Source: Paralichthys olivaceus
Taxonomy: Eukaryota > Chordata > Actinopteri > Pleuronectiformes > Paralichthyidae
Length of the DNA stretch: 64,000 bases
Direction of reading: 5' to 3'
Assembly: GCF_024713975.1 (NCBI RefSeq)
Contig: NC_091098.1
Location: 25,477,316 to 25,541,315 of the forward strand
In this document: positions 48,370-64,000 of the stretch, piece by piece
How positions within the stretch are numbered: the stretch's first letter is position 1
Layout of the letters: each line of letters begins with the position of its first letter
The notes under the pieces: generated by a model
Told to the model about the DNA's origin: nothing
The model's input: the letters and a program-made list of their open reading frames with translations, nothing else
The model's database searches: none
Translations under genes and position numbers: made by a program

Positions 48370-49159
48370 GGTAATTCAAATTTGAGGCTCCAGGATGCAG
48401 TAGAATATCCCAGTGGAGTGAAGCAGCTCATACAGCAGGACGCTGTGCTCACACCTCACATTTTACACACTATGGTTTTTATCCAAGGGGCAGTCTCTCT
48501 CCCCTCCCTCACCTCGACGCAGGTTAAACTGTAGTGACAATAATAAAATGTTAATAAAAATAAATGTTGTGATATGAGGTCGACGACCGCAAGAAATTAT
48601 TTTTAAAAAAGATTAAAAAAGTTCAGTCAGAAAATAGCGTGAGTTCCTCTGGAGGAAGCTGCTCCCTGCAGCTCGAGTTCATGCGCACATACCAACGCTG
48701 GAAACTTCACAGACTGTCGCCACTGAGGGTTCATGAGAAATGAGGGATTATTAACCCCTGCTCGACTGTGTGAGGAGGAAACTACCAGCACACCTCCTCC
48801 TCCTCCTCCTCCTCCTCCTCTACAGCCGAGGTGGAGGAAGAATAATAATGTTATAAATTGTACTAAAAGAACATTTACAACCAAAAGTTAAAGTCAAACA
48901 TTTGGGACATCTCTGCATCTATATGTATCCATCTATATAGAGATTTATATATATATATGAAAAGGTTGGGGGTGTCTTGGATTTGACTGATGTACAGTTG
49001 CATTGTGGGGAATAGAATAATAAAAAACGTGTAGATTCTTTTCTTGTACTGTACGGTGTCAGAACGAGGAAAGAGAGAAATGCAAAATAAAACCTTCCGA
49101 AGTCACGCGCATGAAGTTACAAACACAAAGCGAACAACACGTTAGTGGAGCAGGAGTCA
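48370..49159. other. Intergenic, itih6-like 5' side and pfkfb1 3' end
   Basis: Contains the itih promoter area. On the minus strand a (GAG)n run corresponds to CTCCTCCTC at 48794-48821. A TTATAT tract lies near 48930-48960. No gene. Confidence 0.6.
48794..48821. repeat. (CTC)n trinucleotide repeat
   Basis: Eight or nine perfect CCT/CTC units about 430 bases upstream of the itih start. Confidence 0.95.
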
Positions 49160-49165
49160 TTTATT
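49160..49165 (-). terminator. pfkfb1 poly(A) signal
   Basis: TTTATT on plus (AATAAA on minus) about 810 bases after the pfkfb1 stop. Confidence 0.5.
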
Positions 49166-49975
49166 TACATTCTTGTCTTCACCGTCAGTTGCCGACAGCG
49201 TCTTTTCTACTTTACTGTACAAACAATAACACTTGTTTTGGTGCTGTCCATGGTGCTGATGCATAACCTGATAATTAAGTAGTGTTATCATAAGGTTATC
49301 TGTGCAACAGCTATACATGTGCTAAGTCCCAGGTTATCGTGTCCCTAAGCTCGTCCTCCTCTTTTTGTAAACAACATGACACTTTTTAAAAATGTTGAGA
49401 AACTCTACTTAGAAAAGACACAGGAACGTTTCACAGGCGAAACAGAATCTGCAGGCGATGATCTGAGGGGGAGTCCGTCTATTTCCTTTATGACGCCTCA
49501 TCCACTCCACTGCGTTTTAGTTTGAAAACGTTTTGATCCATGTGGATTCACGCCTGACAGCTATACATGGAGGAAGCTGCTAATGTGACCGCTCACGTTC
49601 GCTGAGCATGTGTGTGCTGGTGTAAATAATAAAAACGTAAAAATGTACATTGTCACAGGAAAGACCAGATCAGCGAGGAGACGTCTCTGACTCTTTCCGT
49701 CCAGACTAAAACGCAGCCCCGGAGTTTTCAAACTAAAACGGAACCAGCAGAGTTTCCAGACGTTTCCTTTTCAGCGGCTCTAAAACTCCAGAGCAGCGAG
49801 GACGGCAGGTGAATCTGCAGCAGGTACGTTCTCAAAGGAAAATGTAGTCGTATGGATGTGACCTCAGCTCTTCTTCTTGTGCTTTGAAGGACAACCCCCC
49901 CCCCCCCCCATCACCCTTTCTATTCTCTCTCTATTCTGTTTGTGTGAAGCTGATCAGTTTCAGGAACGTGTGGTT

Positions 49976-55368
<5,393 letters not shown>

Positions 55369-55999
55369 GAGGCCTGCAGAGCGCCTGGTGGAGGAGTGCA
55401 CGACTAAAGCTCTGCGATGTGTGTGCTTCACTGCACGCTACATACTGCAGGTCAGCTGACTGCAGCAAAGGAGAAGTAGTTGGTAGGGAGGAGGAGGAGG
55501 AGGAGGAGGACCCGTGGCCTCGCTGCATGTCTGCCTCTCAAAGGAGAGCAGCTGCCAAAATCTCTGAGGTGATGTCACGCAGCAGGGAATCCTCCAAATC
55601 CAGCAAACTGTGCGTGTGCTGTGTGACACTGCTGGATTAGAGTGCGAGCAGCAGAGTCCTGTGAGACCAGTGAGGAGCTGAGGGAAGCTGCTGTGAATTC
55701 AGATGAGCACAGTTTGTTTATCAGACTGAGGAAGATTCTCTCTCAACCACCAGAGGGCAGTTAAAACCTTACGTTTGAATCAAACACCGGTACTGACTCA
55801 AACAAACGTGATCCTGAAAACACGGCTCGTATTGTCGGTGGAAACAACGGAACAAAAGTCTGTCTGGGGTTTTAATCCCTGTGGACATGTGAAGTGTGAT
55901 GATGTATTTTTCAATGTTTGCTGTAAAGCCCTTTGTGCTTCACTTCCTGTATGAAAGGTGTCATAAAAATAAAGTTCATTATTATTGTTCTGTTGTGAA

Positions 56000-56115
56000 G
56001 CTTTGGTTCAGTGTGTTGTCCACTAACCAGAAGATCGACAGCTCGATCCCTGTCTCCCCCATGGTGATGTGTCTTTAAGCAAGATACTGAACCTCTGAGT
56101 CGACAAGAAGCTCCT
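56000..56115 (+). mobile_element. Teleost tRNA-derived SINE fragment (copy B)
   Basis: ACTAACCAGAAGATCGACAG, then CTCGATCCCTGTC and GTGATGTGTCTTTAAGCAAG ATACTGAACC. The block order (box-B-like CTCGATCC, then TGTC..AAGCAAGATACTGAACC) matches copy A at 3325-3515. Confidence 0.65.
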
Positions 56116-57519
56116 TAAATATCACGTGTCAACAACAGATAATAAAAATCAGCTCTAGGTTTATTTTTTGCCCGTTGACCCCAAAATAACTCAAAACACA
56201 AAGCTGCAGAGGAACTCTGCATCAAGTGATCAGATCAGGCAAAATCATCTGCTCATGTCTAGGAAAGACTTTCCCTCAGGCAGTAATTACCTGATAACAA
56301 GTAATGGCCTGTTTTTCCTGTTTTGGAAGAAGCTTAGCTATTAGGAGAAGGTATGTGTTATTCTGTCCGACATTTGCTTTGGCAGGAGTTCAGCGTGTCC
56401 TCCCACACAACTGCCATGGAGTAGGGGGTCTCACACACACATGTTTGTATTTAAAACTCTGACGGGTCTTTATATTATTAACACGGTCCTCACAAAGACA
56501 TAAGCACAGGAGCGCGCACACACATTAGTACATCTATCTTAGTGAGGATACATTAGCATCATGCGTTCTTCCGAGCCCCTAACACTTGATGAAAGAAGGC
56601 ATGAGCTCACTCCACCCGACGCTACACAGACACGCATCTGTGCACGTGTTTGCTTGAGGCGAGACTCATGCTAGTCAGATTGTCCTGTAAAGCTTTTGTT
56701 ACTGAGCAGGAAACCGAGAAGCAACAATTAAATCCATGAAATAACAAGCAAAGAAAGCCGCTCTCTTAAATTCCTGATTCTTTTTTTCCTTTTGTTTCTC
56801 TCTCTCTCTGTCAGAGTGAAATAAACCAACGCCCCAGTTTGTGTCGTGCGTTAGCAGAAGCCTCCCTGCAGGTTGTGTTCTCTCGCGCTCTTTGCGGAAA
56901 CCTCACCTGCGCTGTCACACCTGCGGAGCCTCACGTGTTCCAGCTGGGGAAGCTCCATTTTGTGCTACGCTCCCGTGAAGCCGGCAGCAGAGAACGGTTC
57001 ACAACCAGACACACAACCAACCACCGAGGATGATGTGGCCTGTTGCTCTTTTGAGAGAAACTAGACCCTTAAGGCCAAAGGATTCTCAACCCACCCCCCA
57101 CCCGCCCCTGCAAAGCCGTGTCCTTTCTCGACATATGATAGCAGCACACTGGGCTTGTCCTTTACTGTTTGCCAGGGCCAGAGTTCACGACGCACACATA
57201 TGGTGAGTGAGCAGCGGCACTCAGAGGGCGCAGCATAACAAGTGCTAAAGGTCGCTAAGGACTCTGTTGTTGCTCGGGGTTGAATGGAGAGGCTTGGAAA
57301 CATTTGCACTCAGAAATCAGTCATCCTGCATGTCGGCATTACACTCCTCCACAAATAGAGAGGGTTTGATATTGGAGAAAACATGACAAGTACTGTTTGT
57401 ATTCCTGATGTTAACTCCTCTGTTTCCATGGCGAGAGAATAGTGTGCATCACACTCCCAATGCACCATATTTATTTATTTTGAACTCTGCGGCTGTGTGT
57501 ACACTTCGTTTTCTGACAT

Positions 57520-57720
57520 TTCAAGATTCACTTTGTCATCCAGACCAAACTCCAGAACACAGTACAGTGAACTTACATTCCATCCAACATGATGTAACTT
57601 TGGAAGATAAGATAAAATACGATTCGATAACACAAGATAAATAATTAGACATCCAAGATTATGTGTTAGGTCCAAAAGTATAAATGATAGTAAGTGTGCA
57701 CAGTAAGTAGGTCTCCAGAT
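57520..57720. repeat. Fish interspersed repeat edge (CAAGATTCACTTTGTCATCC)
   Basis: TTTCAAGATTCACTTTGTCATCC followed by ACAGTACAGTGAACTTACATTCC and later ATAGTAAGTGTGCACAGTAAGTAG resembles the well-known fish repeat with 'CTTTATTGTCATTATACA...CAACGAAATT' style ends. The family is not certain. Confidence 0.4.
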
Positions 57721-58224
57721 TGTGAATGATGCTGAGAAATCTACTGAACAGAATTAGAATTAAAGTATTATTTACAAGTGAAGCAACTCACAAACATGTA
57801 TCTGGAGCTCAGTGAGTGAGTCATGACACTTTCCCTGCCTGCAGCTGTGGTTTGTAAAATCCACTTCAGTCTGTGAGTTTGGCAGTTTGGCAGCGGTGCA
57901 GACGGAAAAGAGGAATCTCCTCATTCAACCTCTCCTCTGCTGCAACTCTGACAAACCCACGATGTTTAAAAAAAGACCGAAGCAGCAGAACTGTTGCATA
58001 ACAACAGAACTATATAAAAAGAACCACGGCCTATTGTGTTCCAGCAACGTAACGTCTGCAAGGTTGAAATGACTGTAGACACGAGACTCACACAGAATGA
58101 GTGAACACATTCAAACATTAACCGTGTCGACACATGTACTGTGGGTTAGAGCGTGAGTGATAAATCCCAGCAGAGTGCGACAGTACCACTCAACGCTGAC
58201 CTGATTGATCAGGACTGCAAATAA

Positions 58225-58400
58225 ACTGAGACGGCATGGTGGTGCAGTGGAGCTGGGTCTTTCTGCGATGAGTTTGCATGTTCTCCCAATGTCAGTGCGG
58301 GTTTTTCTCCACGTTCTCCGACTTCCTCCCAAACATGTAGTTTACTCTCTGAATCGTCCGTTGGTGTGAATGATGGTCTGTGTCTATCATTGTTGAAGTA
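58225..58400 (+). mobile_element. Teleost SINE copy (GGCATGGTGGTGCAGTGG type)
   Basis: GACGGCATGGTGGTGCAGTGG, TTTGCATGTTCTCCCAATGTC, GGGTTTTTCTCCACGTTCTCC and GACTTCCTCCCAAACATG appear in this order. That is the signature of a very common fish SINE; the internal tRNA promoter part after GTGCAGTGG is deleted. Confidence 0.75.
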
Positions 58401-58544
58401 CCAGACAGATTGAAGGATGGATGAAAACATATTTGATAAGCCTTTGTGTCCTGCAGGTAACCACCACCAGTGCCATTTGTGAAATTTCTGTAAAGACGTG
58501 TGTAATTCTTGTAAATACCAGTGTCAATTCTGTACATTCTTACT

Positions 58545-58665
58545 TTTACTACTTACTTTTACTTATTTTTATACTTTGTTTTTTTGTTTTTTTACTTTAA
58601 ATGAGTCAAGCACCTTTTAATTTCGTTGTAACTTTTACAGTGACGATGACAATAAAGTCTTATAT
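58545..58665 (+). mobile_element. Truncated retroposon 3' tail (TTTCGTTGTAA...ACAATAAAG)
   Basis: TTTAATTTCGTTGTAACTTT followed by CAGTGACGATGACAATAAAG and an A-run. This 3' ending is typical of 5'-truncated L2-like copies in fish. Confidence 0.5.
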
Positions 58666-58855
58666 TTAAAAAAAAAAAAGTATTGTGATCAGTATTTCAC
58701 ATTTCAGACAAGAAATGCATTGTAGAAAGTAGAAAGCTGCTCCTCCTCTCACAGTTTACTTAATCAGTAATATCCCTGGGAGCCCCAGGCTATGAGGGGG
58801 GGGGGGGTCCAGAATTCAGATTCCTTTACACCCACAGACCTTTTAAACAGTCATT

Positions 58856-58886
<31 letters not shown>

Positions 58887-59990
58887 CCTACATTTATCAA
58901 AATGTTTGTTACTGCATTAGATCTCTTAGGGCTCGATTTTTTTTTTTTTTTTCATATTTCTTAGAAAATCCCACAAGTGAATGAAATCGTCTCCAGATGT
59001 GTTTGGCAGAAGCAACACAAAACAACGGGAACAGGAAAAAAAAAATCTGGGCGGAGAGTTGTTCGGGACGGGGCCTCTGCATGGCTTCACTGTGTTTCTG
59101 AAAAACAGGCAGCAGAATGGGCAGATGCAGGGAAATGCGGGGTTATACATTCACTTCTCTTCTGAACAGGGCTGTCGCATGATAAGGTCAAACACTGGCT
59201 TCTCCTCGGTTCAGCTGACGAGACAGAGCGTGAGGTTGCAGCGGCCCCGGAGGTAAGAGCAGACTTTACTCACAGACTGTGCAGAGTTTTAAACTGTTTA
59301 TGCAAAATGTGTTTTCTAATGTGCAGATGATTCAGAGGCATTTCCTCACGTCACAGTTTCTTTATATAAACGGGGGCAGAGCAGCCTGTTGCTTCACACT
59401 CTGCATCTTCAACAAACTGCTGCTGCCAAACAACACCTCACACCTTCGGCCCAAGTTCAAACCACAAGCTTTCACCTCCTGTTGTTTTGTTTTTCTTGGA
59501 TTTGAATTTGTCCTCAAACTACTCAAACGGTACATATCATCCTGTGAACGGCCGCTGCTCTAAATTCCATCGGATGATGTGATGATTTATTAGGCAGAAA
59601 ATCTCCCTCCAGATGATTCTGGCTCCTGTTTGTCAACTTTAATTTGACTCGGACAAGATGAATATCTGCACATTTAATTATCCACAAGGACTTTGACTGG
59701 AGATTACTTAACTGTGACTTTGGGACTCTGTTCAAAGAGCGAACAGAAGCAGACAAATCATAAACTTGTTGTCTGAAAGGTTTGGGGAAGAGGTGGGAGC
59801 CAGGATCCACCGGAGAATGCCACGAGGCACTGACGACCCTAAACACGCAACACGTGGTCTTCATCAGGCATGTGAACAAGCCCGAGGCCGGAGGCAAACG
59901 TTGAAAGGTCAGAGACAAAGTTTGAGGAAACTTGTTTTGGACATCTGATCTGATTTCCACACAAGTATAGTGAAATTGATTATTTTATCA

Positions 59991-60350
59991 ATGTGTGTTG
60001 GGACCTACTATTTGAGAACAATGTGAAGCCAAAGCCTTGACCACGTGTCTTCTTTGTTCTGAAGACAAAGCAGACATTCCAGAGCTCGGTCTCCCAGGGT
60101 GCTTCATCTTCACACCTGGGTGATAAACCTCACTGTGTGCCCCATGACCCAAGAGGTCACCAGGCCAATAAAAGCTCAGTTCGCCCTTTCTTCTTTCTAC
60201 TCACTTCTCCTGGAGGAGAGCCGGGAATCTCTTTTCTACTGAGCTCTCCCGGAGGAGAAGGAACCTCTCCTGCTCGAGACATTATCCCTGATCCCTGGTG
60301 ACACAACTGGGCTTAATAACTACACTCGGCTAAGCAAAGGACTGCTACAT
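59991..60350 (+). mobile_element. Candidate solo LTR upstream of the UGT
   Basis: A block that starts TGTTGGGACC (59996) and ends GGACTGCTACA (60349), with TGT...ACA inverted ends, an internal AATAAAAGCT (about 60168) that could be the LTR poly(A) signal, and pyrimidine-rich R/U5-like sequence after it. No open retroviral gene adjoins it. A target-site duplication is not evident, so this is only a candidate. It also could be a processed piece of unrelated repeat. Confidence 0.3.
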
Positions 60351-60953
60351 TCTTTTTCTTGTCATGTTTCTAAGTTTGATTTGAGTTGCTGTGATATTTT
60401 GGTAGTGAAGTTATTGGAAAAGCTAATGTTAGTTCTGCTGTGCTGAAGAATCAGACTCTTTCTTTGCATGCAACTAACTTCTTTCTCTCTCTCTCACACA
60501 CACACACACACATCTGTGTATAGTAAGTACTACTTTATTATTTTCAAAACAAATGTTTTTCATAAGCGCACATGTTGTCTTTATTAATGTTGCATAAGTG
60601 TGAATTGTTCCAGCGTCTAAACTGTCAGATCCTTCAACTGTGTTTCACTACCGATGGTAAATTTGGTCACAATTCATATGTTTAATATCAATATAAAAGA
60701 TTTTTCTGATCACGATTCTCATATTTCATATTAAATCTTATTTTCAAAGAATCCGTGAGAGGTGACACAGACATTTCCCCTCGCTCTTCCTCATGGTGAC
60801 CCACTGTCTGCGTGTCGAGTGTCAGAAGATCGTACAGTAGAAAGATTTCTGAGAAAAGTTTAATAAATCCTGTAACAGGAGCTGTAGTTCTGTCTGTTGC
60901 ATGTGTGAGCTGCAGATGTTGATTCATCCGCTTCTGTCTTTTCTTCTGCAGTG

Positions 60954-62564
60954 ATGGAGTCACATCCAGCTCTGGCGTTCATCTTGCTGTTTTCAGCGAC
61001 TCTGGCGTCCAGCTGCGATGGTGGGAAAGTGCTGGTCTACCCCGTGGATGGGAGCCACTGGCTGAACATGAAAATCCTGGTGGAGGCGCTGCATTCTCAG
61101 GGCCATCAAATCACGGTGCTGCGCTCCACCACCAGCTGGTACGTCTCCGAAGACTCACCCCACTACAGTTCCATCACCGTCCACCAGGAGCAGCCCCAAA
61201 ACCTGGAGAGCCAGACCTTCATGACCTCTTTCCTCAATAAGTCTCTAGAGATCCGTCGACATCGAGGCTCTCTGTGGGCGTTCGTGGAGTTTTATAGGAA
61301 CCTTTTTGAAATGGTGGGGGACAACCAGCATACTGTGGCGAATCTGGTCGCCAGCATCTTTGAGGATAAGAAGCTGATGCAGAAGCTGAGGGAAACTGGA
61401 TATGACCTTTGTCTGACGGACCCTGCGTTTCCTGCAGGAGTGCTGCTGGCACATCACCTCCAGCTGCCCCTGGTTCTCAACGTGCGCTGGCTCTTCAATG
61501 GCGAGGCGCACTTTGCCATCGCTCCTTCTCCTTTGTCCTACGTCCCTCAGTTGTTTACTCACAGCTCAGACAAAATGGACCTTTTTCAAAGAATCGAAAA
61601 TATAATCTATCATAGCATACTGGTGTACATGTACCACTACGTCTCAAATCCGCCCTACCAGGCTGTGTGTGATAAATATTTCGGAGAAGACGTCAACGTC
61701 ATGTCTCTCATCCAGGGAGCGGATCTGTGGCTGATGCGAGTCGACTTCACATTCGAGTTCCCCCGGCCCACGATGCCCAACGTCATCTACATCGGAGGCT
61801 TCCAGGGAAAGCCCCCCAGGCCTCTTCCGTCAGATTTAGAAGAATTTGTGCAGAGCTCTGGTGAACACGGGGTGGTCGTCATGACTCTGGGGACCCTGCT
61901 GAACGACCTCGGCCCCGAGATATCAGAGACCATCGCCTCAGCGTTCGCCAACATCCCGCAGAAGGTAGTGTGGAGGCACACCGGGAAAAGACCGGTCACA
62001 CTTGGAAACAACACCATGCTGGTCGAGTGGCTGCCTCAAAACGATCTGCTGGGTCACCCTAAGACCAAGGTTTTCGTCACGCATGGCGGCACGAACGGTA
62101 TTTACGAGGCCATCTACCAAGGCGTCCCCATCCTGGGCATCCCTCTCATCTTTGACCAGTTCGACAACATGGTGCGTCTGAAGGCACGGGGAGTGGCGGA
62201 GATTGTTGAAGTGACCGCTTTGGATGTGGAGTCTCTGACAAGCGCTCTGAGGAATATCGTAGACCCGGAGAAGCCCTACAAACAGAACATGGTCAAACTG
62301 TCACAGCTTCACCGCGACAAACCAATGAAACCCTTAGACAGCGCCGTTTTCTGGATGGAGTTCGTCATGAGGCACCGGGGAGCAGCTCATCTGCGCACAG
62401 AGTCATATAAGATGCCTTGGTATTCGTACCATTGTCTAGATGTGATGGCAGTGATGGTTGCGTTCGTTCTCATAATCGCTGCGCTAGTTTGGGTTTCCTG
62501 TAGATGTCTCATCAGACGTTTCATACGGACCAAGACGTCCTCAGCCAAGTCCAAGAGGGAATAG
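60954..62564 (+). CDS. UDP-glucuronosyltransferase, single coding exon (UGT5-like)
   Basis: ATG at 60954 (the in-frame GTG at 60951 is within the acceptor TTCTGCAG|TG), stop TAG at 62562-62564; 536 residues. The enzyme transfers glucuronate from UDP-glucuronic acid to lipophilic substrates in the ER lumen. Features: signal peptide AFILLFSATLASSC; catalytic His35 in DGSHWLNM; acidic partner Asp156 in LCLTDPAF; the UGT signature from about 359 (WLPQNDLLGHPKTKVFVTHG then GTNGIYEAI and GVPILGIPLIFDQFDN), which holds the UDP-sugar-binding residues. A transmembrane helix (VMVAFVLIIAALVWV) sits near 500-518, then a short basic cytosolic tail. The whole coding region in one exon and the overall pattern fit the fish UGT5 group; UGT1/UGT2 exon structures differ. 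A non-coding upstream exon may end at 59253 (CCCCGGAG|GTAAGA). Poly(A) AATAAA at 62713-62718. Confidence 0.92.
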   Translation: MESHPALAFILLFSATLASSCDGGKVLVYPVDGSHWLNMKILVEALHSQGHQITVLRSTTSWYVSEDSPHYSSITVHQEQPQNLESQTFMTSFLNKSLEIRRHRGSLWAFVEFYRNLFEMVGDNQHTVANLVASIFEDKKLMQKLRETGYDLCLTDPAFPAGVLLAHHLQLPLVLNVRWLFNGEAHFAIAPSPLSYVPQLFTHSSDKMDLFQRIENIIYHSILVYMYHYVSNPPYQAVCDKYFGEDVNVMSLIQGADLWLMRVDFTFEFPRPTMPNVIYIGGFQGKPPRPLPSDLEEFVQSSGEHGVVVMTLGTLLNDLGPEISETIASAFANIPQKVVWRHTGKRPVTLGNNTMLVEWLPQNDLLGHPKTKVFVTHGGTNGIYEAIYQGVPILGIPLIFDQFDNMVRLKARGVAEIVEVTALDVESLTSALRNIVDPEKPYKQNMVKLSQLHRDKPMKPLDSAVFWMEFVMRHRGAAHLRTESYKMPWYSYHCLDVMAVMVAFVLIIAALVWVSCRCLIRRFIRTKTSSAKSKRE

Positions 62565-62712
62565 AACAGTTGGCGCATATGAGTGCGTTGTGACGTCACC
62601 GTGACCTTTAACCACTGTAACCTCTCTGGTTCATTTGTGACCAGCCACACTAACTGTAGTTATGAGTGCACGCAGCTCTCTGTGCAGGCATATTCAGGTT
62701 TTTCTTCCTCGA

Positions 62713-62718
62713 AATAAA
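62713..62718 (+). terminator. UGT poly(A) signal
   Basis: GAAATAAAG 149 bases after the UGT stop. Confidence 0.7.
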
Positions 62719-62719
62719 G

Positions 62720-64000
62720 TTGCTTTAACTTTCAGAACGGTTTGCTTGTCTTTGCTCAATCAGAATCTCATTCATCTTCAAGCTCTGTGCTTTAGCTGCC
62801 AGACCGACCACAGCTCAACAGAACAATAGATTTGATTTATTCTGTCTTCGGAGCAGAGGTTTGGACGGATTCTTCCCCCTGCAGATCAGCTGCTGTGTGA
62901 GAAGTGAGGTCCTGTGAAAAGGAACGTGCCTCTTCTGAGTGTCTTATATCTCCCGGTGTTGACAAAGGATTCATCTGATTATATTTTCCTCCAATGATGC
63001 AAACGACGGAATCCTTCCTCTGTTCTATAGAAACTGGGTCAGAATGACACATGGATAATACTGAAAATTAAAAACATCCCATCTCCAATCTTAAAGATTG
63101 AAGGATTTTTGTCTCTTTGTCCATGTCTCACCCTTCTTGTGAGTTCTGAGGAAATCACTTCTGTTCTATGTTATAATTCTGCTCACAACAAACCAACAGT
63201 GAGGGGAACGAGAATGAGGTTATCGCTTTAGTTTGTTTCAGGCTCCTCGTGTCGCGACGGTTTTAATCACACAAACTACAGGAGCTTGATATTAGTCATG
63301 TCAGCGCGCAGACATTTGGGTGATGAAGACGCCTCATCACTTTTACATTGGAAGGTAAGAGTCGCCCTCTGGTGGCAGAGGTTCAGCTTCAGGTCACAGG
63401 CCTCTGTGATCACAACATTCTGAGAACTTGAAAAGTGTTGAAAAAGTGTTTCACGGAAAAACATAATAATAATAATACGTCTAATCAAAGCCTAATAATG
63501 AGCAGAGATGATTTTCAGTCTAAATTTCTATTCGGCTCTAAAAGAAAGCAAAGTGCGGCTCAGGAGTCTGCTGACACAACTGTGACGATGTGATTCAAAC
63601 ATGTTGTTTGATATCGAAAGGTCCAACTCTCCGTCCCCTTTACGCAGGAGCTTCTGTTTTCATGTCTGTTATTTAGCAGCATTACACGAAACACGATGCA
63701 ATGAGTTGTACGAGTCAGGAAACAACTCCTTGAATTTTGGTCTTTCACTTTTTCAAACATTGAGAGAAAGTCAAATGTTTGTCAAGTGTTTCATTTGTTT
63801 CGTTTACACACTGCACGTCAATCTCCCACAAGCTCCTGACTTCACTTTTCCACTTATGCAGACGTCTTTATGATGAACGTACAGATGTTTGAATTATTTA
63901 TCTGCCTGTCACACCTGATCCTTTTTTTTTTTTGCTCTTCGTCATTGTGTAAAATGTTGTTAAGATCTGTCGGGTGTTGTTTAAAAGCTCTAAAGACATC
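62720..64000. other. 3' flank of the UGT
   Basis: I find no gene. Open stretches are short and without family signatures, and (TAA)n occurs near 63464-63478. Confidence 0.6.

Larger units (their letters stand above)
55369..59990. other. Intergenic, pfkfb1 5' flank to UGT
   Basis: Divergent gene starts (pfkfb1 minus, UGT plus). The pfkfb1 promoter side is GC-richer with a (GGA)n run at 55487-55511. Four interspersed repeats occupy parts of 56000-58665. A (TA)n tract lies at 58860-58886 and a poly-T at 58936-58952. No gene is supported. Confidence 0.6.

Noticed and set aside
59523-59960. 145-residue minus-strand open frame upstream of the UGT
   Set aside because: No signature, weak composition, and it lies in a probable UGT 5' flank; long frames of this size arise by chance.
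60951-60953. GTG at 60951 as the UGT start
   Set aside because: This base triplet is part of the splice acceptor TTCTGCAG|TG; the first ATG is at 60954.

Overview
The window is vertebrate nuclear DNA, almost certainly from a ray-finned (teleost) fish. Genes are split into short exons with GT-AG introns. Intergenic DNA is AT-rich and carries CA/TG, GA and TA microsatellites, tRNA-derived fish SINEs and short retroposon tails. Each gene encodes a protein closest to a vertebrate family, and the last is a fish-type UGT5-like glucuronosyltransferase. There are no operons, CRISPR arrays or bacterial features. Exons were traced by hand by following reading phase across splice sites; for the six multi-exon genes every junction keeps the frame to the stop.

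Layout, left to right. 0.87-1.06 kb (+): last exon of a bMERB-domain (MICAL/EHBP-like) protein. 5.9-13.6 kb (+): camk1g, a membrane-anchored CaM kinase with a C-terminal CAAX box. 16.3-16.9 kb (+): a g0s2-like lipase inhibitor gene whose 3' half seems shifted in frame. 18.1-21.3 kb (+): taf8, a TFIID subunit. 24.7-28.8 kb (-): atp6ap1, the V-ATPase accessory subunit Ac45. 30.5-38.2 kb (+): gdi1, Rab GDP-dissociation inhibitor, with a long 3' UTR. 38.5-48.4 kb (-): an inter-alpha-trypsin inhibitor heavy chain, best matched to itih6, with a mucin-like linker and a chain of tiny frame-preserving exons. 49.2-55.4 kb (-): pfkfb1, liver-type 6-phosphofructo-2-kinase/fructose-2,6-bisphosphatase. 60.9-62.7 kb (+): a single-exon UGT.

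The genes share no pathway; the neighbourhood reflects vertebrate synteny. From memory, camk1g and g0s2 are neighbours on human 1q32, atp6ap1 and gdi1 lie on Xq28, itih6 and pfkfb1 on Xp11, and taf8 on 6p21. Two loose themes are metabolism (g0s2, pfkfb1, UGT) and membrane traffic/acidification (gdi1, atp6ap1, bMERB protein). I see no novel multi-gene system. The most useful second looks are the g0s2 frame break, the itih6-like exon architecture with an Asp/Tyr-rich microexon, a GC-AG intron in pfkfb1, the CAAX-encoding final exon of camk1g, an unexplained split ORF inside an itih intron, and a candidate LTR upstream of the UGT.
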